Shown here piece by piece: positions 1 to 5,118 of a DNA stretch of 5,118 bases. The notes beneath the pieces were generated by a model that worked only from the letters and a program-made list of their open reading frames with translations, did no database searches and was not told the DNA's origin. Within the stretch, counting starts at the first letter, position 1. Every line of letters begins with the position of its first letter. A program made the position numbers and the translations under genes. Location of the stretch: positions 1 through 5,118 of the forward strand of contig DDQB01000028.1 of NCBI GenBank assembly GCA_002342505.1, read 5' to 3'. The DNA comes from Acidaminococcaceae bacterium UBA2453 (GTDB lineage Bacteria > Bacillota > Negativicutes > Acidaminococcales > Acidaminococcaceae).

Positions 1-64
1 TGTTCTGCTGCGGTTAAGTGAATCAACACTTAGTTAGATCCGGATTAGAGGAATTAAGAAAACT

Positions 65-81
65 GGAAAGGAAAAATAATG
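65..81 (+). promoter_or_regulatory. Ribosome binding site of the lipoprotein aldo/keto reductase
   Basis: GGAAAGGA at 65-72 is a good Shine-Dalgarno match, 6 nt before the ATG at 79. This supports the long, signal-bearing start of the reductase. No convincing -35/-10 pair was seen in bases 1-64, so the promoter probably lies left of the window or the gene is read through from an upstream one. Confidence 0.7.
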
Positions 82-1050
82 AAAACAGTTATGGCAGTTT
101 TGTTGTCGGTTATGATGCTGCTGTTGGGAACAGCCTGCGGCGCCGGAACATCTGCGGGAAAAGGTGGAAGCGGAGAGGCAAGGCCGACAGCTGCAATGAA
201 AGATTCCAAAGAAGCCTTGCCTTTAAAGGAGAAAAAGGTCATGTCAGTCAAATTAAACAGCGGGTATGAGATGCCTGTAATCGGACTTGGTACGTGGACG
301 CAAAATAATGTGACGGCAGCGGAGTCAGTGTATTTCGCATTAAAAAACGGGTATCGCCTGATTGATACAGCCCGGTATTACGGAAATGAAAAAGGCGTCG
401 GGGAAGGTTTGAAACGGGCCATTTCGGAAAAGATCGTCGCCCGGAAGGATGTTTTTATTACCAGTAAAATCATGCCCGGCAATTACAATAACGCTGCATC
501 TGCCATTGAAGCTTCGCTGCGGGATTTGGATATTGACTACCTTGACCTGATGCTGATCCACCAGCCGGAGTCTAACGATAAAGCGGTCTACCAGGCTATG
601 GAACAGGCGGTGAAAAACGGGAAGATACGTTCCATTGGCATTTCCAATTATTATACGCGTAAACAGGTGGAAGAGGTGCTGTCCTATGCAACCATCGTTC
701 CGGCTGTCATCCAGAATGAGAATCATATTTTTTATCAGAACGCAGAATTACAGGATTTCGTAAAACCGTACGGTATCGTTATTGAATCCTGGTATCCGTT
801 CGGTGGGCGCGGTAATACGAAAGAGAATTTTGAAAATAAAACGGTAACCGCCATTGCGCAAGCCCATGGAAGAACGCCGGCCCAGATCATTCTTCGCTGG
901 CAGATACAGGCCGGGTATGTGGCAGTTCCAGGTTCCGCGAACCCGAACCATATTGCGGAAAATATCGCAGTATTTGACTTTTCTCTTTCTGCGGAAGAAA
1001 TGAAGAAAATTGCCGGATTGAATAAGCATCAAAGATATGAAAACTGGTGA
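79..1050 (+). CDS. Aldo/keto reductase with N-terminal lipoprotein signal
   Basis: This 323-aa protein belongs to the aldo/keto reductase superfamily, which are NAD(P)H-dependent carbonyl reductases with a TIM-barrel fold. Residues 1-20 form a lipoprotein-like signal: Lys2, a hydrophobic run, then LLLGTAC with Cys20 as the lipidation candidate. The -3 position is Gly rather than Leu, so the lipobox is atypical but acceptable. Residues 21-54 are a Gly/Ala/Lys-rich linker. The reductase domain starts near residue 55 and runs to the C-terminus. The catalytic tetrad is complete: Asp96 (IDTA), Tyr101 (YGNE), Lys130 (FITSK) and His161 (LIHQP). GISN (187-190), QNE (212-214) and PGSANPNHIAEN (284-295) are the usual cofactor-side motifs. 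The closest known group is the 2,5-diketogluconate/methylglyoxal reductase-like AKRs; the substrate cannot be named. The ATG at 79 was chosen for its ribosome binding site and the signal it adds. An alternative start at 241 would give a 269-aa cytosolic enzyme of ordinary AKR length. mutM follows 53 bp downstream. Confidence 0.9.
   Translation: MKTVMAVLLSVMMLLLGTACGAGTSAGKGGSGEARPTAAMKDSKEALPLKEKKVMSVKLNSGYEMPVIGLGTWTQNNVTAAESVYFALKNGYRLIDTARYYGNEKGVGEGLKRAISEKIVARKDVFITSKIMPGNYNNAASAIEASLRDLDIDYLDLMLIHQPESNDKAVYQAMEQAVKNGKIRSIGISNYYTRKQVEEVLSYATIVPAVIQNENHIFYQNAELQDFVKPYGIVIESWYPFGGRGNTKENFENKTVTAIAQAHGRTPAQIILRWQIQAGYVAVPGSANPNHIAENIAVFDFSLSAEEMKKIAGLNKHQRYENW
225..243 (+). promoter_or_regulatory. 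Possible internal ribosome binding site and second start in the reductase
   Basis: AAAGGAG at 225-231 stands 9 nt before an in-frame ATG at 241 (Met55 of the long form). The protein from this Met begins MSVKLNSGYEMPVIGLGTW, which is how an ordinary cytosolic AKR starts. Seen: the site, the spacing and the frame. Inferred: that it is used. A Lys/Glu-rich linker written in A/G-rich codons could produce such a match by chance. Confidence 0.4.
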
Positions 1051-1088
1051 AAAAGAAGCTGTCAATACGGCTTTGCTGAATTAACATA

Positions 1089-1106
1089 TAAGGAGACGCT
1101 GTCATG
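1089..1106 (+). promoter_or_regulatory. Ribosome binding site of mutM
   Basis: TAAGGAG at 1089-1095 precedes the ATG at 1104 with 8 nt spacing. It fixes the start, which also agrees with the obligatory MPELPE N-terminus of this family (Pro2 must follow the removed Met). Confidence 0.8.
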
Positions 1107-1928
1107 CCAGAACTGCCGGAAGTGGAACAGGTGAGGATTTCCCTGCTTCCCCATATAAAAGGTAAAACAATTTGCAAGATGGAAGTCCGGTTGCCGCGTA
1201 TAATAAAACATCCTGCCGTACCGGACTTTATTGCCGGTGTGGAAGGGAAAACGGTTACTGATGTGAGGCGCAAGGGTAAGTATCTGGTGATGATGCTGGA
1301 TGATGGACATTACATACTGGCGCATTTGCGGATGACAGGAGCCTTTTTGGTCTTGCCCCAGGATTGCCTGGAGCCGCCTTATGCAAAAATATGTTTTTCT
1401 ATGACGGGCGGAATGAACCTGTGGTTTACCGACATCCGTACTTTTGGGACATTGTGCCTTTGCGGCGCTGACGACCCCTGGCAGGATGAGGGATATACAG
1501 GGTTAGGGCCGGAACCCCTGTCTCCGGAATTTACAGAAGAGTACCTGAAAAAGAGATTGAAAAAAAGCCATCAGATGGTCAAATGTTTCCTTCTGGATCA
1601 GCATAAAATTGCCGGCCTGGGTAACATTTATGCGGATGAAGCCCTGGCATTAGCCGGTATCCGGCCAACCCGTTATACCGACAAGCTGACGCCTAAACAA
1701 ATTCGTTCGTTGTATGAGGCCGCTAACCAGGTAATTGCCCAGGGTCTGCGTAATCATGGAACCACTTTCCGTAATTATCAGGACGCTGACGGGCAAATGG
1801 GGAATAACAAAGAATTCCTGATGGTGTATGGAAGAAAAGATATGCCCTGTAAAAAATGCGGCGCAATATTGAAACAGATCAAAGTGGCAGGACGCGGCAG
1901 CGTGTATTGCCCCCATTGCCAAAAATAG
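1104..1928 (+). CDS. mutM: Formamidopyrimidine-DNA glycosylase (Fpg/MutM)
   Basis: This 274-aa enzyme is a bifunctional base-excision repair glycosylase/AP lyase that removes 8-oxoguanine and ring-opened purines from DNA in the cytoplasm. The length is normal for the family. The N-terminus MPELPEVE supplies the catalytic Pro2 nucleophile and Glu3. Lys57 in RRKGKY matches the conserved beta-hairpin lysine. Met77 (HLRMTG), Arg112 and Phe114 (DIRTFG) match the residues that fill the void left by the flipped base. GLGNIYADEAL (171-181), with Asn174, is the helix-two-turn-helix signature. The C-terminus carries the zinc finger: Cys249, Cys252, Cys269 and Cys272 with Arg264 in the loop. Small oddities are GRGS instead of the common GRST in the finger, and NNKEF where many members have a GxFQ motif before VYGR. 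Both are within family variation. In many Firmicutes mutM sits beside polA and coaE; neither is present here. No terminator follows; a decayed gene fragment begins within a few bases of the stop. Confidence 0.97.
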   Translation: MPELPEVEQVRISLLPHIKGKTICKMEVRLPRIIKHPAVPDFIAGVEGKTVTDVRRKGKYLVMMLDDGHYILAHLRMTGAFLVLPQDCLEPPYAKICFSMTGGMNLWFTDIRTFGTLCLCGADDPWQDEGYTGLGPEPLSPEFTEEYLKKRLKKSHQMVKCFLLDQHKIAGLGNIYADEALALAGIRPTRYTDKLTPKQIRSLYEAANQVIAQGLRNHGTTFRNYQDADGQMGNNKEFLMVYGRKDMPCKKCGAILKQIKVAGRGSVYCPHCQK

Positions 1929-1933
1929 TGTAG

Positions 1934-2086
1934 CAATATGATATTAAGGGGATGTACGGGGAACTCGGCAATTTGGATAAGGCCGAATAATGCAGAAAGC
2001 TCGCTGCCGAAAACGGCTGGAATACCTTTTCCATGCGGTATGATTTCAGAACGATCTATGGAGAGAACGTGAAGCGGGCTGATTGA
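1934..2086 (+). pseudogene. Truncated gene remnant, C-terminal fragment with in-frame stop
   Basis: One frame through this stretch reads like real protein: QYDIKGMYGELGNLDKAE, then TAA at 1988-1990, then in the same frame CRKLAAENGWNTFSM and RYDFRTIYGENVKRAD, ending at TGA 2084-2086 followed by another stop at 2087. The composition (Trp, Tyr, Phe, amphipathic spacing) on both sides of the TAA is protein-like. One base change (for example GAA to TAA) would explain the break. Nothing upstream can supply an N-terminus, because the mutM stop is only a few bases away and a TAG sits in frame at 1931. The gene body therefore seems deleted. From memory the tail resembles the C-terminal end of some HAD-family phosphatase-like hydrolases (a WxTxSMxxDxxTIYGxxV pattern), but that name is only a guess. 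An alternative is chance coding-like sequence. The short ATG-initiated piece at 1952-1990 is too small to be a gene. Confidence 0.55.
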
Positions 2087-2136
2087 TAAGTATTATCCAT
2101 GCGAGACTTCGTATGAAAGCGATTAAGTAGACTTTT

Positions 2137-2166
2137 TCTGCATCTGTCTGATATTTTTGCTATAAT
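2137..2166 (+). promoter_or_regulatory. Extended -10 promoter for the sensor kinase operon
   Basis: A perfect TATAAT at 2161-2166 is preceded by TGC at 2158-2160, giving an extended -10 element of the housekeeping sigma type. The -35 region is weak: TCTGCA at 2137-2142 with 18-bp spacing is the best candidate and matches the consensus poorly, as extended -10 promoters often do. Surrounding sequence is AT-rich. The expected transcription start is near 2172-2174, giving a leader of about 105 nt before the kinase ATG. The call rests on consensus matching only. Confidence 0.65.
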
Positions 2167-2192
2167 AAATATATGAAATGAAGTAAGAGTAT

Positions 2193-2235
2193 AGCAGATG
2201 TGCAGGAAAACGTAACGCACAATATCTGCTTTACG
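2193..2235 (+). ncRNA. Structured 5' leader element: bulged hairpin with possible pseudoknot
   Basis: AGCAGAT (2193-2199) pairs exactly with ATCTGCT (2224-2230). Directly inside it GTGC (2200-2203) pairs with GCAC (2217-2220), leaving a 3-nt bulge AAT at 2221-2223. The 13-nt loop contains CGTAA (2211-2215), the exact complement of TTACG (2231-2235) immediately 3' of the stem, so an H-type pseudoknot could form. The element lies between the predicted transcription start and the kinase ribosome binding site. I could not assign it to a known riboswitch class. It may be a ligand-sensing leader, a protein-binding site or an mRNA-stabilising hairpin. Confidence 0.5.
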
Positions 2236-2264
2236 AAAGGTCGACGGGTCCTAAATTGCATGCA

Positions 2265-2281
2265 GAGGGGGAACCATTATG
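2265..2281 (+). promoter_or_regulatory. Ribosome binding site of the hybrid kinase
   Basis: GAGGGGG (2265-2271) precedes the ATG at 2279 by 7 nt. Two upstream pieces can pair with it: TCCT at 2249-2252 with AGGG at 2266-2269 (one wobble), and TCTGC at 2225-2229 with GCAGA at 2262-2266. The second would compete with the leader hairpin. Either could make access of the ribosome depend on leader folding; this is inference. Confidence 0.65.
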
Positions 2282-4735
2282 AGTGAAGGGAAGAAAGATA
2301 ATACATCCAGAAAAATTATAGAGGCGCAGGCGCAAAAGATACGGCTGCTGACTGATATAACAAAAGCAGGAAGCTGGGTTGCGGAATATGCTGCCGACGG
2401 GACTATTTCTTCCATAACCTGGGGCGACGGGTTTCGCCGGATGATGGGGTATACGAACCAGAAAGATTTTCCCAACGATTTGTCAATTTTCCTGCGTGAC
2501 ATTCATCCGGAGGACCGGGAAGCCTTTCTCGGAGATTTAACGGCCAGCGCCCTGGATGAGAACATTATGGGCAATGAAGGATACGAATTCCGTTATCGCA
2601 GGAAAGACGGAGTGGTACGATGGTATCGCTGCAAGGGGTTCCTGACCCGGAATAAAGAAGGGGTTCCTGAACGGTACAGAGGCGTAACCATAGATATTAC
2701 CGAGTTGAAAGAGCATGACGCCATGCACGAGGCGCTGCAGAATGAAGCGGCCTCTCTGAACACGATTCATGAAATACTGGGATCCGGAAAGTGGACGATG
2801 GATTTTGATGAATCTGGGAACATGATTCGCGTAAACTGGAGCGACGAATTTCGCCGTATGCTTGGTTATCATGGGACGGAAGATTTTCCGGATGAGCTGG
2901 AATCCTGGTCTGGCCTGCTGCACCCCAATGACCGGGAGCGGGTATTAAAAGAATATTATGATACGATAGCCGATTATTCCGGCAAGAAAACTTATGATGT
3001 CGAGTACCAGTTGCTGACGACGAACCGGGGGTATCGGTGGTACCGCGCTGTAGGAAAGCCGATTCGCCGGGCGGATGGGACGCCGATCACCTATGTGGGT
3101 GTATTCATTGATATTACAGAGCGGAAGGAAATGCTGAAAAAACTGGCGGAGCAGCAGGCATCCCTGAGCGCTGCCCTGGAACAGGCCAACGAAGCCAACA
3201 AAGCCAAGAGCGCGTTTCTTGCCAACATGAGCCATGAAATCAGAACTCCGATGAATGCGATCATCGGGCTGGACAATATTGCCCTGAACCATCCGTCCCT
3301 GCCGGAAGAAACCAGGGAGTATCTGGAAAAGATTGGGATTTCTGCTCGCCATCTGCTGGGTATTATTAATAATATTCTTACTATGAGCCGAATTGATTCC
3401 GCCCATGTTGTCATTAAAAATGAAGAGTTTTCCTTTGCAAAATCCCTGGCACAGATCAATACGATCATCGGCGGCCAGTGCCATGATAAAGGCGTGCATT
3501 ATGACTGCAGCGTAAAAGGGAAGATTGACGAATACTATATTGGCGATGATGTGAAGCTGCGCGAGGTGATGATAAACATTTTAGGTAATGCGGTCAAGTT
3601 CACCCCGGCAGGGGGCACGGTGACCTTTACCGTTGAGGAGGTTGCCCGGTTCGACGGGAAAGCAACCATCCGGTTTGTAATCCGCGATACCGGTATTGGT
3701 ATGAGCCGGGATTTTATCCCCAAAGTGTTTGAAGCGTTCAGCCAGGAAGATTCTTCCAGTACAAACAGGTACGGCAGTACAGGGCTTGGCATGCCAATCG
3801 CGAAAAGTATTGTGGAGCTGATGAACGGGACGATCACAGTTGACAGTGAAAAGGGAAAGGGAACTGTTTTTACGGTCACCATAACGCTGCAGGAATGCGA
3901 ACAGAACACCATCGGAGGAAACGAAGGATTTTTTAAACCTCACGAATTGAATGTATTGGTAATTGACGACGATCCCATTGCCTGCAAACATGCCCAGGTT
4001 ACTCTTGGCAAGATCGGCGTCCACTGCGAAACCGCCATGTCCGGCGCGGAAGGGCTGGAAATGGCGCAGTTGCGGCATGCAAGAAGGGAACCGTATAACC
4101 TGGTCCTTGTGGACTGGAAAATGCCGGATATGGATGGCATAGAAACAACCCGGCGTATCAGGGAAGCAATGGGCAATGAAATTCCGGTGATCATCCTGAC
4201 CGCGTACCATTGGGATGATATTGCTGATGAAGCCAGGAACGCCGGGGTAGATACCTTCGTGGCAAAACCGCTGTTTGCCGGAACGGTGCTGGAAGAATTC
4301 CACGAGGTATTCCGGAAAAAGTATGCGCAGCGGTTTGGGGTTAAGAAAGACTTTTCCGGGCGCAGGGTACTTCTGGCAGAAGATATTGAAGTAAATGCGG
4401 AAATTATGATGATGGTGATGTCATTGCGCAAAATATTAGTGGAGCACGCTGAAAACGGGCGGATCGCGGTAGAAATGTTTGCGCGGCATCAGCCGGGATA
4501 TTACGATGCCATCCTGATGGATATCCGGATGCCGGAAATGGATGGCCTTACGGCAACCAAGACGATACGCAACATGGACCGGGAAGATGCAAAAACGATC
4601 CCGATTATCGCACTGACGGCTAACGCATTTGATAAAGACGTGCAGCTTAGTTTGCAGGCGGGGCTGAACGCGCATCTGAGCAAACCGATAGAGCCGGAAT
4701 TGCTGTTCCGGACATTGGAAGAGTTCGTAAAATGA
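2279..4735 (+). CDS. Soluble hybrid sensor histidine kinase, PAS-PAS-HisKA-HATPase-REC-REC
   Basis: This 818-aa protein is a hybrid two-component sensor kinase. Two PAS/PAC modules span about 27-145 and 166-284; both carry WxDxFRRMxGY, DFP and HPxDRE, and end in GVxIDITE. A short coiled-coil linker (about 283-310) leads to the HisKA domain, with the H-box FLANMSHEIRTPMN and phospho-acceptor His319. The ATPase domain shows the N-box (NILGNAVKF, Asn433/Asn437), G1 (DTGIGM, 470-475), F-box (KVFEAF) and G2 (STGLGM, 500-505). Receiver 1 (about 557-676) has acidic Asp563/564, phospho-acceptor Asp612, Thr641 and Lys663. Receiver 2 (about 696-815) has Glu701/Asp702, Asp748, Thr780 and Lys802. All catalytic residues appear intact. 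No transmembrane segment or signal peptide is visible, so it should sense something in the cytoplasm through the PAS domains. No Hpt or DNA-binding output is present, so a separate Hpt protein and regulator are expected. It has its own promoter and leader, and a secreted esterase gene follows after 12 bp. The signal sensed cannot be inferred. Confidence 0.95.
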   Translation: MSEGKKDNTSRKIIEAQAQKIRLLTDITKAGSWVAEYAADGTISSITWGDGFRRMMGYTNQKDFPNDLSIFLRDIHPEDREAFLGDLTASALDENIMGNEGYEFRYRRKDGVVRWYRCKGFLTRNKEGVPERYRGVTIDITELKEHDAMHEALQNEAASLNTIHEILGSGKWTMDFDESGNMIRVNWSDEFRRMLGYHGTEDFPDELESWSGLLHPNDRERVLKEYYDTIADYSGKKTYDVEYQLLTTNRGYRWYRAVGKPIRRADGTPITYVGVFIDITERKEMLKKLAEQQASLSAALEQANEANKAKSAFLANMSHEIRTPMNAIIGLDNIALNHPSLPEETREYLEKIGISARHLLGIINNILTMSRIDSAHVVIKNEEFSFAKSLAQINTIIGGQCHDKGVHYDCSVKGKIDEYYIGDDVKLREVMINILGNAVKFTPAGGTVTFTVEEVARFDGKATIRFVIRDTGIGMSRDFIPKVFEAFSQEDSSSTNRYGSTGLGMPIAKSIVELMNGTITVDSEKGKGTVFTVTITLQECEQNTIGGNEGFFKPHELNVLVIDDDPIACKHAQVTLGKIGVHCETAMSGAEGLEMAQLRHARREPYNLVLVDWKMPDMDGIETTRRIREAMGNEIPVIILTAYHWDDIADEARNAGVDTFVAKPLFAGTVLEEFHEVFRKKYAQRFGVKKDFSGRRVLLAEDIEVNAEIMMMVMSLRKILVEHAENGRIAVEMFARHQPGYYDAILMDIRMPEMDGLTATKTIRNMDREDAKTIPIIALTANAFDKDVQLSLQAGLNAHLSKPIEPELLFRTLEEFVK

Positions 4736-4750
4736 GGTTAGACAATAATG
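4733..4750 (+). promoter_or_regulatory. Ribosome binding site of the esterase overlapping the kinase stop codon
   Basis: TGAGGT at 4733-4738 contains the kinase stop TGA (4733-4735) and acts as a moderate Shine-Dalgarno sequence 9 nt before the ATG at 4748. Ribosomes finishing the kinase would reach this site, so translational coupling is plausible. No promoter is seen in the 12-bp gap. Confidence 0.6.
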
Positions 4751-5118
4751 AAAAAAATTTTTAGATGGCTCATCGTTTCTGTAGTACTTCTGGTTGGCTT
4801 GTCAGGGCTTACGGCATATAGCGCTCCGTTGTCTTCAGAGGGGACAGGAGAACGTACGCAGGTGAAAGATCCGGTAAAGGTCGTCTGCGAAAACGGTATC
4901 ATGCTGGGACAGTCAGAAGAGGGAGTCATATCTTTCAAAGGCGTGCCCTTTGCAAAACCGCCGACAGGTAAACTTCGCTGGAAGGCGCCTCAGGCTCCGG
5001 ATCCAAGCGGCGACGAGATTAGATGCTACGACTTCGGATACACTGCGCTGCAGTCTGAATGGCCTTCCGAACCGGCCTCATATTTTCCTAAAAATGAAGA
5101 TTGTCTGACGCTGAACAT
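4748..5118 (+). CDS. Secreted type-B carboxylesterase, N-terminal part (truncated by window end)
   Basis: The reading frame stays open from the ATG at 4748 to the window edge and gives 123 residues plus two bases. Residues 1-26 form a Sec-type signal peptide: KK at 2-3, a hydrophobic core from about 8 to 22, and AYSA before the likely cleavage at 26/27. No lipobox Cys is present. The mature part has the family opening: a short strand with ENG (48-50), then FKGVPFAKPPTGKLRW at 63-78, the GIPYAxPPxGxLRW block of PF00135 carboxylesterases. NEDCLTLN at 116-123 is the EDCLxLN signature. Cys93 and Cys119 are spaced like the first conserved disulfide of cholinesterase-type enzymes, which fits an exported protein. 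The GxSxG nucleophile elbow and the Glu and His of the triad lie beyond the window, so activity cannot be judged. The enzyme would hydrolyse carboxylic esters outside the cytoplasm; the substrate is unknown. It is the second gene after the kinase and probably shares its transcript. Confidence 0.9.
   Translation, partial: MKKIFRWLIVSVVLLVGLSGLTAYSAPLSSEGTGERTQVKDPVKVVCENGIMLGQSEEGVISFKGVPFAKPPTGKLRWKAPQAPDPSGDEIRCYDFGYTALQSEWPSEPASYFPKNEDCLTLN

Noticed and set aside
1..37. Possible 3' end of an upstream gene (frames ending at TGA 19-21 or TAG 35-37).
   Set aside because: Only 6 or 11 codons would be visible and nothing decides between the frames, so no product or strand can be supported.
18..269. 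An 83-codon open frame overlapping the start of the reductase in another frame.
   Set aside because: It has no good ribosome binding site, a basic low-complexity product, and lies under the clearly supported reductase reading frame.
1051..1103. Promoter for mutM in the 53-bp gap after the reductase.
   Set aside because: TTGCTG at 1073-1078 resembles a -35 box, but no -10 hexamer lies at a usable distance before the ribosome binding site.
2087..2160. Rho-independent terminator between the gene remnant and the kinase promoter (T-runs at 2133-2137 and 2154-2158).
   Set aside because: No GC-rich hairpin precedes either T-run; the best is a 3-bp CGA/TCG stem. The T-runs fit better as AT-rich promoter surroundings.
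2257..2264. Palindrome TGCATGCA just before the kinase ribosome binding site as a regulator operator.
   Set aside because: Eight bases of perfect palindrome occur by chance fairly often, and no second copy or longer dyad is seen near the promoter.
2194..2281. Loose resemblance of the leader to a c-di-GMP-I (GEMM) riboswitch: ACGAAAGG, GTCCTAA, TTGCA and GGGGGAACC occur in a similar order.
   Set aside because: The conserved GGCAAACC and GGGACGC blocks around the P2 stem with its GAAA loop are not present, the spacing is about 10 nt short, and the visible stem is a different one. Only a covariance-model search could revive this.
3581..4303. A 240-codon open frame on the - strand inside the kinase gene, the longest antisense frame.
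   Set aside because: It is fully opposite to well-conserved kinase and receiver coding sequence, has no recognisable domain, and looks like a codon-composition shadow.

Overview
The window reads as a bacterial chromosomal segment with every gene on the + strand. It holds three complete genes, one gene cut off at the right edge, one short decayed gene remnant, and a roughly 110-nt structured leader. Shine-Dalgarno sequences are strong AGGAG-type, the base composition is moderate, and the kinase H-box region has a style common in anaerobic Firmicutes. Together these suggest a Clostridia or Negativicutes-like gut or rumen anaerobe. That placement is an inference from protein style, not proof. 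No IS elements, tRNA, rRNA or CRISPR arrays were seen.

Left part (1-1928): an aldo/keto reductase with an N-terminal lipoprotein-type signal (79-1050) is followed after 53 bp by mutM/fpg, the formamidopyrimidine-DNA glycosylase (1104-1928). No promoter or terminator is evident between them, so they may be cotranscribed, although their functions are not obviously related. The reductase has a second well-placed ribosome binding site in front of an in-frame internal Met, exactly where the catalytic fold begins. The same gene could therefore make an exported and a cytosolic form.

Middle (1929-2278): this 350-bp stretch has no intact gene. Its first half (1934-2086) reads in one frame as the C-terminal end of a protein interrupted by one in-frame TAA, so it looks like a truncated pseudogene. 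Its second half holds an extended -10 promoter (TGCTATAAT, 2158-2166). After it comes a leader with an 11-bp bulged hairpin whose loop is complementary to the bases just downstream of the stem, a possible pseudoknot close to the next ribosome binding site.

Right part (2279-5118): a large soluble hybrid sensor histidine kinase (PAS-PAS-HisKA-HATPase-REC-REC, 818 aa) is followed after 12 bp by the start of a secreted type-B carboxylesterase whose 3' end lies beyond the window. The esterase's ribosome binding site overlaps the kinase stop codon, so the two are probably one transcript, possibly with coupled translation. The kinase has no membrane segment, no Hpt domain and no DNA-binding output, so its phosphorelay partners must be encoded elsewhere.

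The least explained item is the structured leader in front of the kinase. The possible dual-start reductase and the decayed gene behind mutM are also worth checking.
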